From the NCBI GenBank assembly GCA_013287235.1, contig JABDEF010000006.1, positions 1 to 37,623 of the forward strand: DNA of 37,623 bases. Direction: 5' to 3'. Position 1 is the stretch's first letter; every line of letters starts with the position of its first letter. The notes below the pieces were generated by a model. That model saw only the letters and a program-made list of their open reading frames with translations, did no database searches and was not told where the DNA came from. This document shows, one piece after another, positions 34,394-37,623 of the stretch. Source of the stretch: Gammaproteobacteria bacterium (GTDB lineage: Bacteria; Pseudomonadota; Gammaproteobacteria; DSM-16500). Made by a program: the position numbers and the translations under genes.

Positions 34394-34427
34394 TCTTCAA
34401 CTATTCAATCTTGCAAAACTAACAACT

Positions 34428-36167
34428 ATGACCCGCATCCATCAACTGAGCACCTTGCTCGCCAATCAAATTGCCGCAGGAGAAGTCATTGAAAGACCGG
34501 CCTCCGTCGTCAAAGAACTCATGGAAAATAGCTTGGATGCAGGTGCAACTGTGATAGATATCGATATCGAGCAGGGTGGTGGGAAACTCATACGTCTTCG
34601 AGATAATGGAAAAGGGATTCATCCAGAAGATTTACCCCTGGCCTTAAAACGCCATACCACCAGTAAAATCAGCGATTTTGCAGATCTTGAACGCATTCAT
34701 ACGCTTGGATTTCGAGGAGAGGCGTTGGCGAGCATCAGTGCGGTATCACGTTTTTCGTTAACGTCTGCCATGCTTCATCAAAATGGAAGCGTTGTCTCCT
34801 GTGAAGGAAGTGAAGATTTTGAAATAAAACTCGCAGCCCATCCCATCGGTACAACCGCTATTGTGCGTGATTTATTTTTTAATACACCCGCACGAAAAAA
34901 ATTTTTACGTTCTGAAAAAACAGAGTTTGAACATATCGAAGAGTATGTGAAACGCATTGCGCTTTCTTTTTTTGATGTCGATTTTACGTTAAAACATAAT
35001 CAAAAACTCGTTCGTCATTATCGTGCCGCAAAATCGGAAAAGGAACGTGTACAGCGTTTGAGTGTTTTATGCGGGCCGACTTTTGTTGAACATTCGATAA
35101 AAATCGAATCTGAAATTTTAGGATTAAAATTATCCGGTTGGATTGCGCAGCCAACATTTTCGCGTGCGGGTCCGGATTTACAATATTTTTATGTGAATGG
35201 ACGAAACGTTCGAGATAAATTAGTCAATCATGCGGTAAGGGAGGCTTTCCATGATGTGATGTATGGCGATCGTTATCCCGCTTTTGTTTTATTTTTAGAA
35301 ATTGAAAAAAACCAAGTAGACGTGAATGTGCATCCGACAAAACATGAAGTACGATTTCATGAAAGTCGTTTGGTACATGATTTTATTAAAAATAGTATTA
35401 AAAATATTTTAGCAAATACACGCGCGGAACATTCGCCTGCAATTCCCATCAAAACACCACTTGTTAATATTTCAGAAAAAATGGCTGTGTATGAGGCACT
35501 GCAAGCACCGCTCCGTTTGATCGTGGAACAAGATGCAGTGCCAAAGTCTATTCCGCAAGTTGAGCAAGTGCAAAAACCCATGGAATATCCTTTGGGTTTT
35601 GCGCTCGCACAATTACGTAATATTTATATTCTGGCAGAAAATACAGAAGGATTAATTCTCGTCGATATGCATGCCGCGCACGAGCGTGTGATTTATGAAA
35701 AATTAAAGAAAAATTATGAGAGTCACCAATGGATGTCTCAACCTTTATTAATTCCTGTTACTATTGTTTTCAATGAACGGGAAATGTGTGTCTTGGAAGA
35801 CCATGCAGCTTATTTCGAAAAATTACAGATTAAAATGGAACGTATGGGCCCTGATACGATGGTGGTGCGTGAAGTGCCATTCGAGTTACGTGAGGGTGAT
35901 ATCGCTTCATTTATAAAAGATATCGTGACAGATTTAAGTCTTCATGAAGGAAGTGATCGATATGAAGAAAAAATCCATCATACACTGGGTACCATGGCGT
36001 GTCATGCAGCAGTGAGAGCGCAGCGTCGATTAACGCTTCCAGAAATGAATGCGTTATTGCGTGCGATGGAAAATACAGAACACAGTGACCAATGTAATCA
36101 TGGACGCCCAACGTGGTTAAAACTATCATTGAAGGATTTGGATAAGTTATTTTTGCGAGGGAAATAA
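34428..36167 (+). CDS. mutL: DNA mismatch repair protein MutL (endonuclease type)
   Basis: Mismatch-repair matchmaker that couples MutS to strand removal. 579 residues. N-terminal GHKL ATPase: [39 protein letters not shown], then [11 protein letters not shown]. The C-terminal dimerisation domain carries [13 protein letters not shown], matching the endonuclease motif D-x-H-A-x2-E-x4-E with Met for Gln, plus ACHAAVRA and CNHGRPT. This is the nicking type found where MutH is absent, so this organism probably lacks MutH. ATG 34428 is the family start; the open frame upstream includes the promoter. miaA starts directly after its stop. Confidence 0.97.
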   Translation: MTRIHQLSTLLANQIAAGEVIERPASVVKELMENSLDAGATVIDIDIEQGGGKLIRLRDNGKGIHPEDLPLALKRHTTSKISDFADLERIHTLGFRGEALASISAVSRFSLTSAMLHQNGSVVSCEGSEDFEIKLAAHPIGTTAIVRDLFFNTPARKKFLRSEKTEFEHIEEYVKRIALSFFDVDFTLKHNQKLVRHYRAAKSEKERVQRLSVLCGPTFVEHSIKIESEILGLKLSGWIAQPTFSRAGPDLQYFYVNGRNVRDKLVNHAVREAFHDVMYGDRYPAFVLFLEIEKNQVDVNVHPTKHEVRFHESRLVHDFIKNSIKNILANTRAEHSPAIPIKTPLVNISEKMAVYEALQAPLRLIVEQDAVPKSIPQVEQVQKPMEYPLGFALAQLRNIYILAENTEGLILVDMHAAHERVIYEKLKKNYESHQWMSQPLLIPVTIVFNEREMCVLEDHAAYFEKLQIKMERMGPDTMVVREVPFELREGDIASFIKDIVTDLSLHEGSDRYEEKIHHTLGTMACHAAVRAQRRLTLPEMNALLRAMENTEHSDQCNHGRPTWLKLSLKDLDKLFLRGK

Positions 36168-37109
36168 ATGGCACCTTGCATCGTTTGTCTTATGGGACCG
36201 ACTGCTTCTGGAAAAACGGATCTTGCCCTCGAATTAATTAAACATTTTCCTTTTGAAATTATCAGTGTCGATTCTGCGATGATTTATCGTGGTATGAATA
36301 TTGGAACCGCTAAACCCGATGCTTCGACACTGTGTATTGCGCCGCATCATTTAATTGATATTTGTGATCCGAATGAATCTTATTCTGCTGCAAAATTTAA
36401 AATGGATGCAGAAAATATAATAAAAGAAATTTTAGCAAAAGGAAAAATACCACTGCTTGTGGGTGGTACGATGTTATATTTTCGTACGCTACAACAAGGC
36501 ATTGCTGTCCTACCTGAAGGCAATGCGATACTTCGTAAAGAACTTTTTTCTCAAGGAAAAACCTTGGGTTGGGAAACCATGCATGCCCGCTTGTCAGAAG
36601 TTGATCCTGATGCAGCTAGCCGCATTCACCCACATGATCGACAACGTATTCAACGGGCATTAGAGGTGTTTTTATTAACAGGGAAAAATCTCACCGCTTT
36701 TTTAAAAGAACAAAATCAAACGATTTTAGATTACAAGGTTTACAATATTATTTTGGAACCTTTGGATCGTGCATTGTTACATGAGCGTATTGCGATACGA
36801 TTTAAAACAATGCTTGAAAAAGGCCTCGTGGATGAGGTCAGGGATTTAAAAACGCACTTTGATTTGAATAGTGATATGCCTGCCATGCGGTCAGTGGGGT
36901 ATAGGCAAGTATTGATATATTTAGAAGGTAAATACACTTGGGATGAAATGTGTGAAAGAGGGATTATAGCGACAAGGCAATTGGCAAAACGTCAATTGAC
37001 TTGGCTGCGCAGTTGGCCTCAAGGGGAGAGGTTTGTGAGTGAAGATATAAATTTGACGCGTGAGGTTATCCATTTTTTAAAAAATTCTGTCATGCCAGCA
37101 TGCTCTTAG
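36168..37109 (+). CDS. miaA: tRNA dimethylallyltransferase MiaA
   Basis: Adds a dimethylallyl group to A37 of tRNAs reading UNN codons. 313 residues. P-loop GPTASGKTDLALEL at the N-terminus, SVDSAMIYRGMNIGTAKP (DSxxxYxxxxIGTAKP), HHLIDICDPNESYSAA, PLLVGGTMLYFRTLQQG and a C-terminal QLAKRQLTWLR. It begins at the base after the mutL stop, so translation is coupled. The last five residues (MPACS) come from a dispersed palindrome that overlaps the stop. In many gammaproteobacteria hfq follows; here it does not. Confidence 0.97.
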   Translation: MAPCIVCLMGPTASGKTDLALELIKHFPFEIISVDSAMIYRGMNIGTAKPDASTLCIAPHHLIDICDPNESYSAAKFKMDAENIIKEILAKGKIPLLVGGTMLYFRTLQQGIAVLPEGNAILRKELFSQGKTLGWETMHARLSEVDPDAASRIHPHDRQRIQRALEVFLLTGKNLTAFLKEQNQTILDYKVYNIILEPLDRALLHERIAIRFKTMLEKGLVDEVRDLKTHFDLNSDMPAMRSVGYRQVLIYLEGKYTWDEMCERGIIATRQLAKRQLTWLRSWPQGERFVSEDINLTREVIHFLKNSVMPACS

Positions 37110-37120
37110 CTGGCATGACA
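37088..37120. repeat. Palindromic repeat overlapping the miaA stop
   Basis: Perfect 12-bp arms TGTCATGCCAGC (37088-37099) and GCTGGCATGACA (37109-37120). Nearly identical to the element at 25094-25126. It supplies the last miaA codons and the stop. Confidence 0.75.
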
Positions 37121-37174
37121 GCGTGGACTCTTATATACTATTATTTTCTCATGAAATCAACACGGAGGTTGTTT

Positions 37175-37498
37175 ATGGAAAAATCATGTAAATGTGGTGG
37201 TTTGTGTGCAGGATCCTTTGGTATTTCCTTAGGATTAGTATCAGGTATTATCATGATGTTATTGGCTTGGGTCTCCCATTGGTGGGGGATGGGTTCAAGT
37301 CTTGTGGACCAGTGGTCAACGATTTACAAGGGATATGAGTCTTCGATCCAGGGTGGTTTCATAGGGTTAGGATGGGGTTTTCTAGAAGGATTGATTGTCG
37401 GTTGGGTTTGGGCTTCAATCTATAATTGTATTTGCTGCTGCTGTAAGTGCAAACGCTGCAAATGTTGCAAAGGTGAAGAAATCAAACCAATGCCGTAA
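37175..37498 (+). CDS. Small Cys-rich membrane protein of the holin-like family
   Basis: 107 residues from ATG 37175, which has GGAGG 6 nt upstream. Two hydrophobic hairpins: SFGISLGLVSGIIMMLLAWV and GGFIGLGWGFLEGLIVGWVW, with a GY motif between (IYKGYESSIQG). This layout matches short proteins annotated as bacteriophage holin in Legionella/Coxiella genomes, whose real function is unknown. Unusual are the cysteines: KCGGLC near the N-terminus and CICCCCKCKRCKCCK at the C-terminus, ten Cys in the last 25 residues. They may bind metal or be lipidated in the cytoplasm. A terminator follows. Confidence 0.75.
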   Translation: MEKSCKCGGLCAGSFGISLGLVSGIIMMLLAWVSHWWGMGSSLVDQWSTIYKGYESSIQGGFIGLGWGFLEGLIVGWVWASIYNCICCCCKCKRCKCCKGEEIKPMP

Positions 37499-37515
37499 AT
37501 TTTCTATTCATAAAC

Positions 37516-37541
37516 AAAAATGCGCAGCAATGCGCATTTTT
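37516..37541 (+). terminator. Intrinsic terminator after the holin-like gene
   Basis: Perfect 10-bp arms (37516-37525 and 37532-37541), 6-nt loop, followed by ATTTTT. It separates the preceding gene from ridA. Confidence 0.85.
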
Positions 37542-37563
37542 ATTTTTAAATATAGGTACAGAA

Positions 37564-37623
37564 ATGAAAAAAGTCATACAAACAAATGAAGCGCCAAAAG
37601 CGATTGGCAGTTATTCACAAGCC
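37564..37623 (+). CDS. ridA: RidA family protein (2-iminobutanoate/2-iminopropanoate deaminase), 5' end only
   Basis: Only the first 20 residues are in the window. TNEAPKAIGSYSQA is the highly conserved RidA N-terminus. RidA hydrolyses reactive imines made by PLP enzymes such as threonine dehydratase. ATG 37564 follows an AGG 7 nt upstream. The gene runs off the right edge. Confidence 0.9.
   Translation, partial: MKKVIQTNEAPKAIGSYSQA

Overview
The window looks like a chromosomal segment of a gammaproteobacterium of the Legionellales type. The evidence is an AT-rich genome, a macromolecular-synthesis operon (rpsU, yqeY, dnaG, rpoD) with gammaproteobacterial sequences, a CAU tRNA next to rpoD, the set tsaE-amidase-mutL-miaA, and several effector-like proteins (a phosphatase-ankyrin fusion, a Ser/Thr-rich protein, a Cys/His/Asp protein). 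No gene here fixes the genus.

Positions 1-13113 are accessory DNA. The 3' part of the CAU tRNA gene (13114-13187, minus strand) is repeated perfectly over 44 bp at 1025-1068. A tyrosine integrase of one family ends 15 bp left of that copy, and a P4-type integrase begins 165 bp right of it. I read this as two islands stacked at one tRNA: one mostly left of the window, and one complete 12-kb island (about 1025-13156). The complete island carries, in order, the integrase, a UPF0158 gene, a frameshifted AlbA_2/ATPase gene, an AlpA-like regulator, a RepA-like ATPase with a possible origin (palindrome plus consensus DnaA box), and a divergently transcribed pair with shared operator-like motifs. After these comes a compact module (7278-12434): Xre regulator, receiver protein, hotdog thioesterase, ferritin-like di-iron protein, alpha/beta-hydrolase, and a six-TM hybrid histidine kinase. 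A HEPN-like gene closes the island.

The module is the most interesting part. Three small-molecule enzymes lie between a receiver protein and a membrane sensor kinase, which is the layout of a cell-cell signalling system (compare lqs of Legionella and cqs of Vibrio). That role is inferred, not shown.

From 13188 on the sequence is mostly core. It holds a membrane-anchored C/H/D protein, rpoD-dnaG-yqeY-rpsU (minus strand), tsaD, a block of five poorly known genes (effector-like protein, outer-membrane barrel, beta-propeller lipid-free secreted protein, two hypotheticals), plsY and orn (divergent), a HAD-ankyrin protein, queG, terC-nnr-tsaE-amidase (overlapping operon), a remnant of a DUF4143 ATPase, an effector-like gene, a PIN/RHH toxin-antitoxin pair, mutL-miaA, a small Cys-rich membrane protein and the start of ridA. 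The TA pair, the remnant and the effector-like gene interrupt the usual amidase-mutL junction. The gene after miaA is not hfq. Short palindromes with a shared core (TGTCATGCCAG) recur at gene ends.
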